Assembly (NCBI GenBank): GCA_949361645.1
Contig: OX442419.1
Span: forward strand, 3,960,257 to 4,024,256
Direction of reading: 5' to 3'
Source: Spongilla lacustris
Taxonomy: Eukaryota; Porifera; Demospongiae; Spongillida; Spongillidae
Length of the DNA stretch: 64,000 nt
Part shown: piece after piece, positions 1 through 11,911 of the stretch
Position numbering within the stretch: position 1 is the first letter of the stretch
How the letters are laid out: the number at the start of each line of letters is the position of its first letter
Position numbers and translations under genes: made by a program
The notes under the pieces: generated by a model
Seen by the model: the letters and a program-made list of their open reading frames with translations, nothing else
Told to the model about the DNA's origin: nothing
The model's database searches: none

Positions 1-362
1 CATTATCGGTGATATTTCTCGTTGCCTAGCAGTATGCAATATGACGCCACACACGCGCTTAATTTACTGTTGCCAGGCTACGCACACAGCTGCAGATACA
101 TGTACGTTTACAACAGGCGGTTCTAATTCAGCAAAGGTGACCAAGCCAATGAAAGCGGCTCGTTAACAAGGAGAACTCTGAGTTTAAGGTATCCAAAGAA
201 CAAAGGTAGACCTATCAATAAAATTAAAAAGAGGCCTATATACTCAGATTACCCAATACCAATAAGAGGAATCTAAGTGTCCTATGCATTGCAACGAATA
301 CACTATTAAGCCATATATTGTATTGACTGAACACTCCTGGCAGGGGAAAAAAAAATTAGGGG

Positions 363-670
363 AACAACTAAATCAAAAACTTCTCTATTGAGAAAGTGAT
401 TGGTGGTATGTAGGATTGGTGGTGCAAAAAGCAAGGAAACAAGGTACAGTATGTTAAAGTGAGGTTTGGTAGGATCCTACAAGGCTACAACTATAACAGT
501 CCTACATTTGCAAATAGGCTTCTTCATTTGCAAATTCAGGACTGTGAGTTGTAGGATCCTACCAAACCTCACTTTAACATACTGTACCTTGTCTCCTTGC
601 TTTTTGCACCACCAATCCTACATACCACCAATCAATTTTTCTCGATAGAGAAGTTTTTGATTTACTTGTT
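363..670. mobile_element. Foldback MITE, ~308 bp (left arm)
   Basis: The two halves are nearly perfect inverted repeats of about 125 bp (363-485 and 547-670) around a short centre. The outer bases read AAC AA(C/G)TAAATCAAAAAC in both directions, and the inner part carries the palindromic GTAGGATCCTAC block. The right arm of the large repeat holds the same element at 45,787-46,088. No ORF of interest is present. A diverged half-copy lies near 38,985-39,130. Confidence 0.8.
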
Positions 671-1509
671 GAATCTAATTTGATTCATGCTTGAACGAAG
701 CTAACGGCTGCATTAGTAGCCGGGGGATTGACCACAAGATCAGTTTAAACCTCCGAAAATAGGCTCTTTTCACATTGGTCAAGGCTTTGAAAAGCACTGT
801 AAATTTAGTGGAATTCTAGCTGGATCTTTGTTTCGGGCAGTTCATTAATAATTTACCCCCAAATTTTGCTCGCATAGACGTACATTAGACTCATCGTAGA
901 AGATTCTGCCGATACCTTTCGGAGTAAGCACGTTTGTAACAACGTAGCTATGCTGCACTGTTTCTGATCTTACAAGGAGGTTCGCCCATTGTGTTACGTA
1001 TACGTGGCGAACCGGCCGGGCAAATAGAATTCGAATCCAATCGGTTGGCTATCTATACAACACAAGCAAATATATTTCGGAGTTTCCTTCGTCAAGCAAA
1101 GAATCTAATCGCTATAAGATACAAGCGTCAAGCACTGCACAATAACAAAATAACAAAAGTCCGGCTGGTCTGCTATAAATTGAGCCATGCCCATGGAACC
1201 GCCTCGCGCCTGCATGCGCGTGTACGTGTACGTACCTACCTGTACAGTAAATAAATTAATATTATCGGCCAAAAAAGTGTGTGTGTGTGTGTGTAGGGGG
1301 GGGGGGGGGGGGCAGCCCTGTTGCACACAAATAAAAGTTGGTTTCCTACCATTCTGGCCTGCAAATAATCATGCAGGTGACTGTGGCTCGAGCCACTCTG
1401 GCACTCGAGTAGAGAGTTGCTGACCATGCAGCCGCCGGCATGCACTGTCTGATTAAATCCGTCATTCATATGCATGTATATATCCTCATAACGTATATTC
1501 ATATACCGG
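671..1509. other. Left arm, no gene seen; GT run and poly-G
   Basis: The only notable content is a short GT run (about 1,277-1,295) followed by a run of 17 G (1,296-1,312). The right arm has the complementary CA run and 25 C at 45,116-45,140. Short open frames here also occur in the other arm and show no recognisable domain. Confidence 0.6.
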
Positions 1510-1537
1510 TGTAATAGGAATATATGTCCCCCCTAAT

Positions 1538-4500
1538 TAGGTACTTCAATAAATTGCGTTTGCGTGGGCGGAAGCAGGTGATCTATAATACGTCAAAAAT
1601 TGTGACCGTAATTTCGATTACTCGACGAGTGGCTTAAGAAGACGCGCGCTTTGAAAAGTTGTTTGGAAGGTATTTAACACTTTATTAGTAGATTTCAGAA
1701 GAAAAGGGGTTGCACAGTACACTAATGGTGTCTAAATGTTAGCTAGCATACGGCGTTATTTTGTGTGCCTCGTTGATTTCTATGGTGATCTATCGCGATT
1801 AGTTATTCCCTAGTTTGTTAAGGCACTAACTTGAGAAAGCGTTTTCCATGTTTACTAGGTCCTAGTCTATATCAGGATACAATTTCATGAGCTTTGGATG
1901 GTGCACAAGGATTCATTTATCGCCGCAGGCGTTTACTGTTGGATTGCTATAGCTTTACATAATGTTGCTTAAACTGGTATTTATATGTTATTGCCCTGAG
2001 AATTAGACTTGTCTTTTGTATTTTCAATGCACAGACAATCTATTTCTGTTTATGTGGCAAAGAAGTTTGGGATGTTCTATTTAATACACACCGAATCCGT
2101 CAAGGCACGCGTTATACATAGAAAATATTATACAGCATGGACCCTCATGTAATTAAAAACAGCTGTATTATCAATATGTGATGGTGCACACACAGCGTAT
2201 TTTTCAAGACAGTATATTCATGTTAGTATATCCTAGCTATGCATTAACATTGAGAAATGCATTCTATTTGTATTGTTGTTTAGAATGAGGACTGCTAATG
2301 ATCTGAGGAACCATCTTTTAATGTTCAAAAATGATATTGATGAGCATTACAAACTGCTTGTTCCTGAAATAAGGAATGGATTAGTGCTATACATTAATAT
2401 TGACCTGGCAAGTCTTAACAAGCAGGAAACAGTGAGGTTGGTTTCAAAGCTGGTACCAAATGATGATGCAAACTTAAAGGCATTATCCCAGTCCATTACA
2501 CGTTTATTAGCATCAGTGAAGGACATGAAGAAATGTCTTAGTAGAACTTGGGATAACTTAGTATCATTTTTGAATCAGAAATTCACAGTGCCTTTGAACT
2601 CATCAAGTACTTTGCATGTATTGTCATTGCCACACTATACTAGTGGTGAAGGTGGACACACCTCATGTCCAGTATCTAACACTTTAATTTCCGATTGTCA
2701 TAAATGTGCTAACAGAAGAATAGCTCTTAGAAGAATGTTTGCTTCTAAGGTTTCTCTTAAGGCGAAGCTTTTGAATAAGCATAGCACTAATAATAAACGA
2801 CTAAGTCAAGCCTTAAGTAGGAAGAAAGCAATTGAAGCTGTGATTCGTTCCAAATTAACAGCTGCAAAGAAGGAGATAAATGCAAAAGATACACTCATTA
2901 GGAAGTTAAAAAATGATAATGTAGTATTGAAACATGGAAGCAGTCAATCCGAAGTAAGAAGTCTGAGAAGATTGCTGGCTGTTATAAGATCTAAGTTCAG
3001 GAAGTTTAAGATATCTCATACACATTTGGTACAAGTATTGAAAAGAGAGAATAATGTATTAAGACATCAAGTGCACAATCTTAAAGCTGATAATGATATA
3101 CTTCAATCGGAGTACAATTCTGACGTTTTAATGCAAACAGAGCCAAAATACATAGACACTAAATCTGATGGGAAATCCTATAGTACATCATGCCGCAAAG
3201 CCATTTACTACTGCCTGGAATATCATGTACCCGTAACCTGCATATGCCCCGTTATTGAAGTGATTTTAAATCAAATGGCGGGTTTGAAAGTTACTTCTCT
3301 CCCTGAACCATCTACGGTCAGTTATTTAGCATATGAACTTGAAGTACTAAGTGATTTGCAAGTTGGTGAAATAATGTATAATGGTAATAATATAACACTT
3401 TCGTGGGACTCTACAACCATTAATGGAGAACATATAAATGAAGTACATATAAGTGTTTCTTTAGTACCACCAAAATCATATGTGTTAAGCTTAAGATCCC
3501 TCGCCGGAGGTACAACTGAAGACTACATGTCTCATATTTGTGATTCCATAAACTCTATTATTACTACATATGCCGCATATCATGGAGTAGACTATCTTCA
3601 TGCCAAGTCCAGGATTATTAAGCATTTGAAGAACACCCTCAGTGACAGAGTTGCAGTAAATCACTGTGTAGTGCAACAGCTAGAATCGGCATTTGAAGTA
3701 GAATTATTAGAACTAAAGTGCAATATTCATCCTCTTGATGGGATTGCAAAGAAGTGTACGAACATTTTAAAGGTATATGACAATCAAAATAATGTTACAA
3801 GTGACACATTTGGCAGGGACTGCTGTGCTGTTAATTTTATTATTGCTATGAACAAAATGAGATTTAAGCAAGGAAAGGGAGACCCATCTGGTTTTAAGCA
3901 ATTTTTACGACAAAATAATATCAAACAAAGTATTATAATTCGGTATGTTGGTAATCGTTTTCACGTACTGTTTCATCTTGCCGGTGTTTTGTATTATCTA
4001 AGAACAACGCTAGTGATATATTTGGAAAAAAGTTGTAATAATAATACAACTTTACGAACATCACTGGTGAAAGACTTGAGAAACATTAACATTTTATTAC
4101 AATTGCGTGCACTTGGAATCATAGGGAAAATGGTCACAGGACCATGGATGCATGAACTATATACTAATTCAGGTATTTCAAACCTTGATAGCATAAACTA
4201 TATAAAAATGTGTTTAGAGAACCTGAATGCATTAAAAGAAAACCCTTTAATGATGTTGCAGGCAAACACTGATACGTTTGGTGTATCCTTGGATGTAGGT
4301 TCTGATGCTGTGTTAAATGAACTTCAAAATTCTGCCACAACTGAGCAAGATAAGTTGGTATTAAACGATATTCTAGTACAGCTACTTGAAGGTGTAATAT
4401 GTGTAATAAAGAAACAGTTGCATGACTACCTAGAAGGTACGTTAACGAATCTATCACCATCCATTGTCCATCAAGCATCATCAGCACCAGTCCACAATAT

Positions 4501-5436
4501 GTTTGCTGAACATACCCTTGGCATGGCTGACTACCTTTATAGAAAAGCTTCTAACATTAAAGTAGGGTTCCTTGATGGAAAAGTGAAATGTAAAATTAAT
4601 GGAACAATGCAGTGGCTGTGTGCACATTCTCAGGACAAGCAAGAAGATATAGTCAAATTTTGCATCAGACAAGGTCAGAGAGTGAAGTTAGTTAATAAAC
4701 AACATGAGCACAATGTTTCTATATTACAAGATCAGAGAATTAAAGTTAAGATTCAAAAGAAGGAGAACAGTTTAAGGAGGAAGATAGAAAAGAAGTTGCA
4801 ATGTGTTGCAGAAAAGGAATTAGATTTATCAAATGAGTTTCAAGATATTTCAGAGTGTAAAAAGAATGTAATATTAAGCGTTTTATCAAATGAGTCTGTT
4901 TTGAATGGTTTGTATTTTGAACAGCTGTGGTACGTTGATAACCAGAATGTGCTTTACAATGGACACATCATATGTGTAAAGCAATCCAAGAAGTCTCAAG
5001 TTCCTAAAGTAGTTATTACATACTGGAAGAATGATGAATGCGAAGAAGAAGGAGATAATGTTACATTAACATTATACGGGCTATTAGCTGATTATATCAT
5101 GGGAGACCTAAATTTAGATGTAATGTTAACTTAACCTTATTAACCTTGAAAAGTGTATATATCTTCTATTTTATGCAATTATGGCATCAATATCTTGAAT
5201 ACTTTCACGGGAACTGCATGGAGAAGTCAAGCGGTCACAGTTTTTTATATCGCGGTCCATTGACATTGCATACATTGTTAGTTACCAGTGACGCAATGTT
5301 TGAAATGCTATAACTTTTGAAGTAGCAATCTGATTTCCGTGGCAAAAGCATATTTTTGATGCATTTAATTTGCTCTGTTAGGCTATGTATAAAAGTTTAA
5401 GTTATATAAATTTTCAAAAATTTATTGAAGTACCTA
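1538..5436 (+). mobile_element. Complete 3.9-kb DNA transposon, 18-bp TIRs, 7-bp TSD
   Basis: Perfect 18-bp terminal inverted repeats TAGGTACTTCAATAAATT lie at 1,538-1,555 and, inverted, at 5,419-5,436. The 7 bp CCCTAAT is repeated directly outside both ends (1,531-1,537 and 5,437-5,443), as expected for a target-site duplication. The element encodes one long ORF (2,285-5,134) on the plus strand and no other obvious gene. A second, truncated family member begins at 29,033 with a diverged TIR and collinear 5' sequence. I cannot assign the superfamily. The intact ORF, perfect TIRs and perfect TSD suggest a recent insertion. Confidence 0.85.
2285..5134 (+). CDS. Putative transposase, 949 aa
   Basis: This uninterrupted ORF fills a transposon bounded by TIRs, so the natural inference is a transposase. 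Seen in the protein: a CX2C-like cluster (CPVSN...DCHKC) near residue 120-140; a Lys/Arg-rich, coiled-coil-like stretch at roughly 145-290; then an alpha/beta-looking core with LSWDSTTINGEH around Asp375, CNIHPLDG around His482, and RYVGNRFHVLFHLAG near 553-570; and a second basic coiled-coil-like stretch near 800-860. Asp375 in a hydrophobic strand followed by a conserved His block resembles RNase H-fold DDE transposases, but the remaining acidic residues cannot be assigned by eye. Similar transposon-associated proteins are, from memory, common in cnidarians and sponges. The ATG at 2,285 directly follows a good splice acceptor (ttgttgtttag|a) that is also conserved in the copy at 29,788, so an upstream exon is possible. 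Confidence 0.7.
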   Translation: MRTANDLRNHLLMFKNDIDEHYKLLVPEIRNGLVLYINIDLASLNKQETVRLVSKLVPNDDANLKALSQSITRLLASVKDMKKCLSRTWDNLVSFLNQKFTVPLNSSSTLHVLSLPHYTSGEGGHTSCPVSNTLISDCHKCANRRIALRRMFASKVSLKAKLLNKHSTNNKRLSQALSRKKAIEAVIRSKLTAAKKEINAKDTLIRKLKNDNVVLKHGSSQSEVRSLRRLLAVIRSKFRKFKISHTHLVQVLKRENNVLRHQVHNLKADNDILQSEYNSDVLMQTEPKYIDTKSDGKSYSTSCRKAIYYCLEYHVPVTCICPVIEVILNQMAGLKVTSLPEPSTVSYLAYELEVLSDLQVGEIMYNGNNITLSWDSTTINGEHINEVHISVSLVPPKSYVLSLRSLAGGTTEDYMSHICDSINSIITTYAAYHGVDYLHAKSRIIKHLKNTLSDRVAVNHCVVQQLESAFEVELLELKCNIHPLDGIAKKCTNILKVYDNQNNVTSDTFGRDCCAVNFIIAMNKMRFKQGKGDPSGFKQFLRQNNIKQSIIIRYVGNRFHVLFHLAGVLYYLRTTLVIYLEKSCNNNTTLRTSLVKDLRNINILLQLRALGIIGKMVTGPWMHELYTNSGISNLDSINYIKMCLENLNALKENPLMMLQANTDTFGVSLDVGSDAVLNELQNSATTEQDKLVLNDILVQLLEGVICVIKKQLHDYLEGTLTNLSPSIVHQASSAPVHNMFAEHTLGMADYLYRKASNIKVGFLDGKVKCKINGTMQWLCAHSQDKQEDIVKFCIRQGQRVKLVNKQHEHNVSILQDQRIKVKIQKKENSLRRKIEKKLQCVAEKELDLSNEFQDISECKKNVILSVLSNESVLNGLYFEQLWYVDNQNVLYNGHIICVKQSKKSQVPKVVITYWKNDECEEEGDNVTLTLYGLLADYIMGDLNLDVMLT

Positions 5437-5670
5437 CCCTAATAATTGTCCGGCCGGACAATTATTCCTAGGAAGCATTGTCCGCCGGACACGTCTTCCT
5501 AGGAAGGAGTGTCCCCCCCGGACACTGCCTCCTAGGAACAGGTGTCCGCCTCCAGGAGTGTGTGTCCCCCAAACTTGACCTTCAATAAGTGTCCGCCTGA
5601 GGGCCTCCAGGAGTGCGTGTCCCTCAAACTTGACCTTCAATAAGTGTCCTACATGTAACAGGTGTCTTAT
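5437..5670. repeat. GTCCG/CGGAC palindrome and repeat cluster
   Basis: The stretch is built from short inverted and direct repeats: GTCCGGCCGGAC, several copies of TCCTAGGAA, and two 40-bp direct repeats containing CTCCAGGAGTG and CTTGACCTTCAATAAGTGTCC. It resembles the subterminal repeat arrays of the TGT...ACA elements elsewhere in the window (7,369-7,500, 60,762-61,787). It probably forms the subterminal region of the outer 1.5-kb element. Confidence 0.6.
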
Positions 5671-6035
5671 ATAGTTGTATATAAACATTTCCGTCTCATC
5701 GCTGAATAGCCTCATGCATGTGATATGTTAATTGATTTACGTATAAGTCATGCAGCAGCTGTTTCTTACACTGAACATGCCCTAGGACCTATGTACAACA
5801 TATAAAGATTTGGCTAAAATCACAACCCAAACTGAACTGTGTGCATAGCGCTAGCGCGTCCGTGAATCAAGTCCCTGCATGTATACTGAACCATGCAGCA
5901 CGCGTGCATATATATGCCACCTTTAATTGCATGCATACATAAATTACCGCACTTCTCAGGTTTATATATGTAGACATGAAATTGCACTAAGACATGAAAT
6001 TGCACTAAAACTTCATGCATGCACACAACTTAGGC

Positions 6036-6861
6036 TTAGCATCTTTTGCAATTTCTGCAGTACCATTTGTTCTTTAAATAATAAACTGTTTTAGGAATCG
6101 AGGTTTCACATTCCTTGTGGTACCACTCCGAACATCCTGAGCACTCGATCATAAATGAGGACTGTGGTTGTCGGCAGTGGCAGTATAAATTAATGAGTTC
6201 TTCGTTGACAAATGTTTGTGCTCTTTTTACCATGTTGGAAGGGAAGTTTAACATCTGCCTGGTTTGCAAGCATTGTACTAGATGCTCCCTCATCTTCTGG
6301 CTGTTGTAATGTACAGATGTAACGTCATCACCATTACATAAGCTGGTGGCATATGCAATGGCATACAATCCACAGTCATGCCCATTTTCTTGCTTATCTA
6401 TATTGATGTGATGAACAGTAATTGTTCGCTGGCAGCTGTGCATAAGTGCACAAATTTGATCTCTTAGAGATTCTGTAATAGTTGAATATTTGCTGTCATA
6501 AATATTGACATGCGATGGTTGAGTGTTGATAGTGGACACAGTCACCCAGTGGTTAGTTCCGTTGTGCAGTATCTGCACAAAGCTTTCTTTCACGACTTCA
6601 AAGCTTAGATTTGAACCTAACACTTGTGGACTGCAGCCCTGGAGTACGAGTCCTGCTTTTCAGAAGTGCTTGGGCTGCATTTATAACTCTGTCATCTAAC
6701 CACCCAGACTGTAAAATCAAGTTCCTTTTGTCCCTTTCATAAAGCTGGATAGTTTCCACTTTCCCCCACTGTGTCACCGCCTTAACCTTTTTACATGTCT
6801 TTCTTCTGGGATGCTTTTCTGTACAATCATCAAGCACTACATATTTTTCTTGATTTGACAA
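6036..6861 (-). pseudogene. Ulp1-like (C48) peptidase plus PHD finger, frameshifted
   Basis: Two overlapping minus-strand frames make one gene. The upstream frame (6,861-6,598) is a basic N-terminal region. The downstream frame (6,623-6,036) has the cysteine-peptidase signature: His in NHWVTVS, Asp in NIYDSKY and Cys in GHDCGLYAIAYA, the visible His-Asp-Cys triad of the Ulp1/SENP fold. It ends with a C4HC3 PHD finger beginning YCHCRQPQSSF. Related proteins are ~280 aa or longer and are often carried by transposons in cnidarians and sponges (from memory). A single frame change near 6,625-6,645 separates the halves, so this copy looks broken unless it is a sequence error or a small intron. It points towards the 949-codon ORF (convergent) but lies outside that element's TIRs, inside the outer composite. 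The substrate is unknown; SUMO or ubiquitin-like cleavage is only inferred. Confidence 0.75.
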
Positions 6862-7368
6862 AGCCTTTTCTGTTGTAAAACAATATTCAATATTTCTATC
6901 TTCTAAACGGTAGTCTATAATGGAAATTTATCATGTGCATTACACTACACACGATTCGTATTTATTTATTTCATTATAACATGATACCGGTGTTGGAACT
7001 AGGAGGGTAAATTGTTCTTCGGCAGAATACATATGCCATGCAGTAGTGTAAAATGTCCCAACGCGGTAGTAGGGCCCGCCCGACTATTCCCGCAGACATT
7101 CTACATGTCACCCTACCTAAAATTTAACCTAGGATAAAATTTTGCTGCCAAAAAAAAACCGCATTTTGACTGTCAAATTTCACCCATCCACGAAATAGTG
7201 TACTGTGCCCTCGTTTTGCAAATTTAAAAAGTGTTGAAGTTAATTGTTACTAGCTCCAATCAGATATGGACCTCTCCTGCAGAGACATGGTACGCGTGCA
7301 TGAGTGAACCCCCGGCCCCTCCATCCTGCAGTGACCTCCAGTCAGGATACAACAGCGGCTATAGGGAC

Positions 7369-7500
7369 AGTGTGGGAGGGTAGCCCGTGCGGAATGTCCC
7401 CCCGGACATTCTGCAATAGTGCACAATGTCCCCCCGCGAACAATCTATGCTAGGGCAAACTGTCCCCCTCCAGGGTAAAATGTCCCCCCTCATAACATTT
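7369..7500. repeat. GTCCCCCC subterminal repeat array (left arm)
   Basis: Several copies of AATGTCCCCCC and its inverse GGACATT are spaced by TGCACTAGGGCAAA-like bases, beginning TGTGGGAGGG. The same array closes the element at 60,762-61,787, and the right arm has it inverted at about 44,370-44,495. It looks like one end of a TGT...ACA element whose other end could not be located in the arm. Confidence 0.6.
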
Positions 7501-8124
7501 TATTTGACAAGGCAGGTATATTTAAACTTTAAATACAATCCTAATATGGACTTGAAATGTACAAAACGGTGGTATTTTCAAATACCGTATCGCACAAAGG
7601 CAGTATACACGGGAGCACGTTGATGCATGCCAGTACTCAGTAGCTCCTAGTCCCATCCGTCGTCAAAGCTGCATGTCGTTCTTAAAATTAATATTCATTG
7701 AAACCAATACTCATGTAGTAGTTGTCAGTTGATATAATTCATGGTGTAAATCTCAAGCATATCATATGAGAGATTGAAATATCTTGAGATCAATAGGATC
7801 ATAGCCTGAAAAGTAATGTCATATACATAAACACAGCTCCACACTTCGTGTAGCGCCTGGCATAACTCAGGAAGGTTATTTAATGCAAAGGTTAACGTTA
7901 TTCCCAAACTTGCATGGAACGTGCAATCACGCTGCGTGCGCATAGATTATGTAACTGTAAGTTGTAACACGGAATACTGGGCGACATGGTATATGAGTAC
8001 AGACGATAATAATAATTTCCACGCCACATCAACACCAATCCACCCATCAGAATTAACTGACTATGCAGCATGACCTCTGTGATGCCATCACGGCGTTCAT
8101 TGGGAAGGTAGCGTGTTGTTTTGC

Positions 8125-9470
<1,346 letters not shown>

Positions 9471-10159
9471 TGAACTTAGCTGTCAGGTTACTCCTGATTT
9501 AAAGAGGAATATTATACTTGTTTTTGGAAAAAATCAGTGGAGGCCAGTCATGCACTGAAATGTTATATACAACGAATCCCATCAAATCACTCACCAGTAA
9601 TATAAAATTTTGATGCTGTGGCACCCGAGGTCTGACCAGCTTCGTAAATCAATGAATTATTGAGGGTGTGTATAACCTTGATGACAAATGCTGCAGACCA
9701 AGACAGCTACCATTTTGGCTGGTATCAAAATGTCAGTGGGGTGCACCCTGTCTTCGCCTGGACCAATCGGACCATGCCCAACCTTGCTCCTAAAGAGGTA
9801 ACGTATTGTGTGCTGGGTACAAGAATATTTGTTTGCATGTTTTTATTTTATTTTTAAGGCAGCAAAAGATCTAAATCAATGTACTTTAATAATAAAGTAA
9901 TGCTCTACATGTATATACCAGTAATGGTGGAAGTGTGGGCGTGGCTTGGATGTGGCAGCTGCAGCTATCGTTTCTATTGTGGTTATTGTATATATAATTA
10001 TAATTAATTTTATAATTATAATTTATTTGCATTTTATAATACCTCTATGCGGTGCTAACATTCACTGGTGCGCATGTTGAAAGGCTATATTCCACATGCG
10101 GCCTTTCTGTTTGATCAGGTAGAGTGGCCAGTTGAACTCCCACAGCAGGAACAGGGGCA

Positions 10160-10980
10160 GCAACAGCAGCTGGCAGGGTTGGATTACCCCCAGCAATGAT
10201 TCAAAACCATGGTCGAGGGCACAGTTCAGCCTTCACAGCATACAGTGTACACCCGGGACCATCAATCATCTAACCTTACTTACACACTTCGATGGCACTT
10301 CTACTCCAATATAGCCACCCGACCATGGCCAGATTAAGCCTCACGGTTTGCATGGACTGCAGGCCAAACCAATGTTATAGCCAGTGCTTATCATTGGTCC
10401 CTGCTGGCCTGGTAGCTATTACCCATCTGTGGCAGCTTGCTTGTGTAGGCAACCCATTTACTGCACATGTACATATATATTCCAGGGAGCATTCCATGCA
10501 GCTAGGGAAAGCATTAAACTAAGGTTCTGTTTGGGTTAATGTCTGTGGGAATGCTGCCTACAGGTCTACCCCTACACTAGCATCAATGCAGACTAGCCTT
10601 AATCCTCTGACCCCTCAAAAGGGATCTTAAACCACAAATCTTCCCCAACTGGCTAAGTGATTTGGTCCCAAGCTCACCCACTAAGGCACACAAGTCACCT
10701 GATACACACCTGTTATGTACGACATTTGAGTATTCCACCTTTTAACCACAGGTACATGTAGGTGGCACCCTCTGGGCATCAACCCCAACAGCCACCTAAC
10801 CATTTCAGGACAACCCAATGGTAGCCAGCACTTTTCATTGCAATCAATGTTGGCAACCCATTCGAGGGATAATTCCAGGGTAAGCATTAATATGTGTATG
10901 TGTATATGTTATTCACACTGTTTCTCTTTTATGTTCATAGGAACCTTGAATAATAAGAGTTGCAATGGTAACAATACAGT
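10160..10980. repeat. Direct repeat unit B (left arm)
   Basis: This is the second tandem relative of 8,125-9,470, in the same orientation and shorter because it lacks the long microsatellite. The right-arm counterpart is at about 34,500-35,330, inverted. Together the arms carry four copies of this unclassified repeat family. No coding potential is recognised. Confidence 0.65.
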
Positions 10981-11381
10981 AAGGCTGCGCCCTATTTAAA
11001 GAGGATCAAGAATATTTCTGAGTGGATGGCTTCACATAGTCCATGTAGCTCTGCATTGCCAGAACTGGGACTGTGGGTCTGTCCCATACGTATCCTGCAG
11101 CCCATGCAAGCCAGCTAGCTCATTGTTCCCTCATGCACGACACGGGTTCAACCCTGACTGCAAGGGACATTGCTGTATTTAAGGACAGCCTCATGGTGTC
11201 CATATAAGGAAGTCCAAGACAAGACTGATAAGCAGAAGTGCAATATAACGGCTGCTTTGAGTGTAAGGCGGTCATGGGTGGTCCTGTGATCTTTCCCTAG
11301 TTGGCTTAGCATCTGTCCTAGCATCCTATTGGTAATTAGCTGACGTTTTGGTTTGAAATGGGCCATAGCATTTTTAGTGCC

Positions 11382-11861
11382 TTGGATGAGGCTTGCTTGA
11401 TCATGGGGTTATTGCTGGCTGCATGGACTGCTGTGCCCATAGATGTGGTGCAGGTGCAATACATGTATGCCTGCAACGTGGCTCGGGTGTCATGCTAAGG
11501 TGCACGGGTGATGAACAAGGAGGGAGTGTGCTTTGAGCCTATATAGGAGCTGTTGTTGGTGGAAGGTGCTGCAAAAGGCATACCAAGTTACGGGGCATGC
11601 AGGTATCTTCTGATCGCTTTTTGGTATAGGTCTTGGAAGTGTTGTTGGCCAGCGCTCTGCTGAGAAGCTGATCCATAATATGTGGTCTTTGAGGAGCAAG
11701 AACAGAGAATTCAATAGTAACAGCTGGTTGTGCGCGATAGTACATCCACATTGATGCCTGTCTTTAGGGAGATTCCCACACACATTCACATTGAACAATG
11801 TTTACGTACGTACGCTACCTAAACAGAAAATAATAACTTTGATGTTAATTGCGCATGTTCC
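11382..11861. other. Non-coding stretch upstream of the secreted-protein gene
   Basis: No gene is recognised. Bases 11,665-11,785 reappear inverted at about 62,020-62,130, next to the second copy of the downstream gene, so this is the 5' flank of a duplicated block. Confidence 0.5.
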
Positions 11862-11865
11862 CGGC

Positions 11866-11874
11866 TATATATAG
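11866..11874 (+). promoter_or_regulatory. TATA box of the secreted-protein gene
   Basis: TATATATAG lies 38-46 bp upstream of the ATG at 11,912. This fits a transcription start near 11,895 and supports choosing that ATG over the in-frame ATG at about 11,855, which would begin upstream of the TATA box. Confidence 0.5.
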
Positions 11875-11911
11875 GCGATGCATGCGGAGACCGCGGCGCA
11901 ACATCTCTTGC

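Larger units (their letters stand above)
1510..6944. mobile_element. Composite insertion present only in the left arm
   Basis: The right arm carries the uninterrupted counterpart, so the break points are visible: arm sequence stops after 'ataccgg' and resumes at 'ctacacacg'. The insert begins TGTAAT and ends ATTACA, a 6-bp inverted terminus of TGT...ACA form, and its left end follows CCGG. No clean target duplication is seen on the right. The other arm has an extra 'tatatggg' at the junction, which may be an excision footprint or divergence. Inside are a complete nested transposon (1,538-5,436), a cluster of GTCCG repeats (5,437-5,670) and a frameshifted Ulp1-PHD gene (6,036-6,861). Apart from the nested element the outer unit is only about 1.5 kb. 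Confidence 0.65.

Noticed and set aside
5820..6026. Short minus-strand ORF downstream of the Ulp1-PHD gene
   Set aside because: Low-complexity repeats of the VQFHVLVQFHV kind with no homologous look; probably non-coding.
11148..11366. ORF MAHFKPKRQLITNRM, present in both arms (also 34,135-34,350)
   Set aside because: Conserved only because the arms are recent duplicates; no domain is recognised and it lies in repeat sequence.
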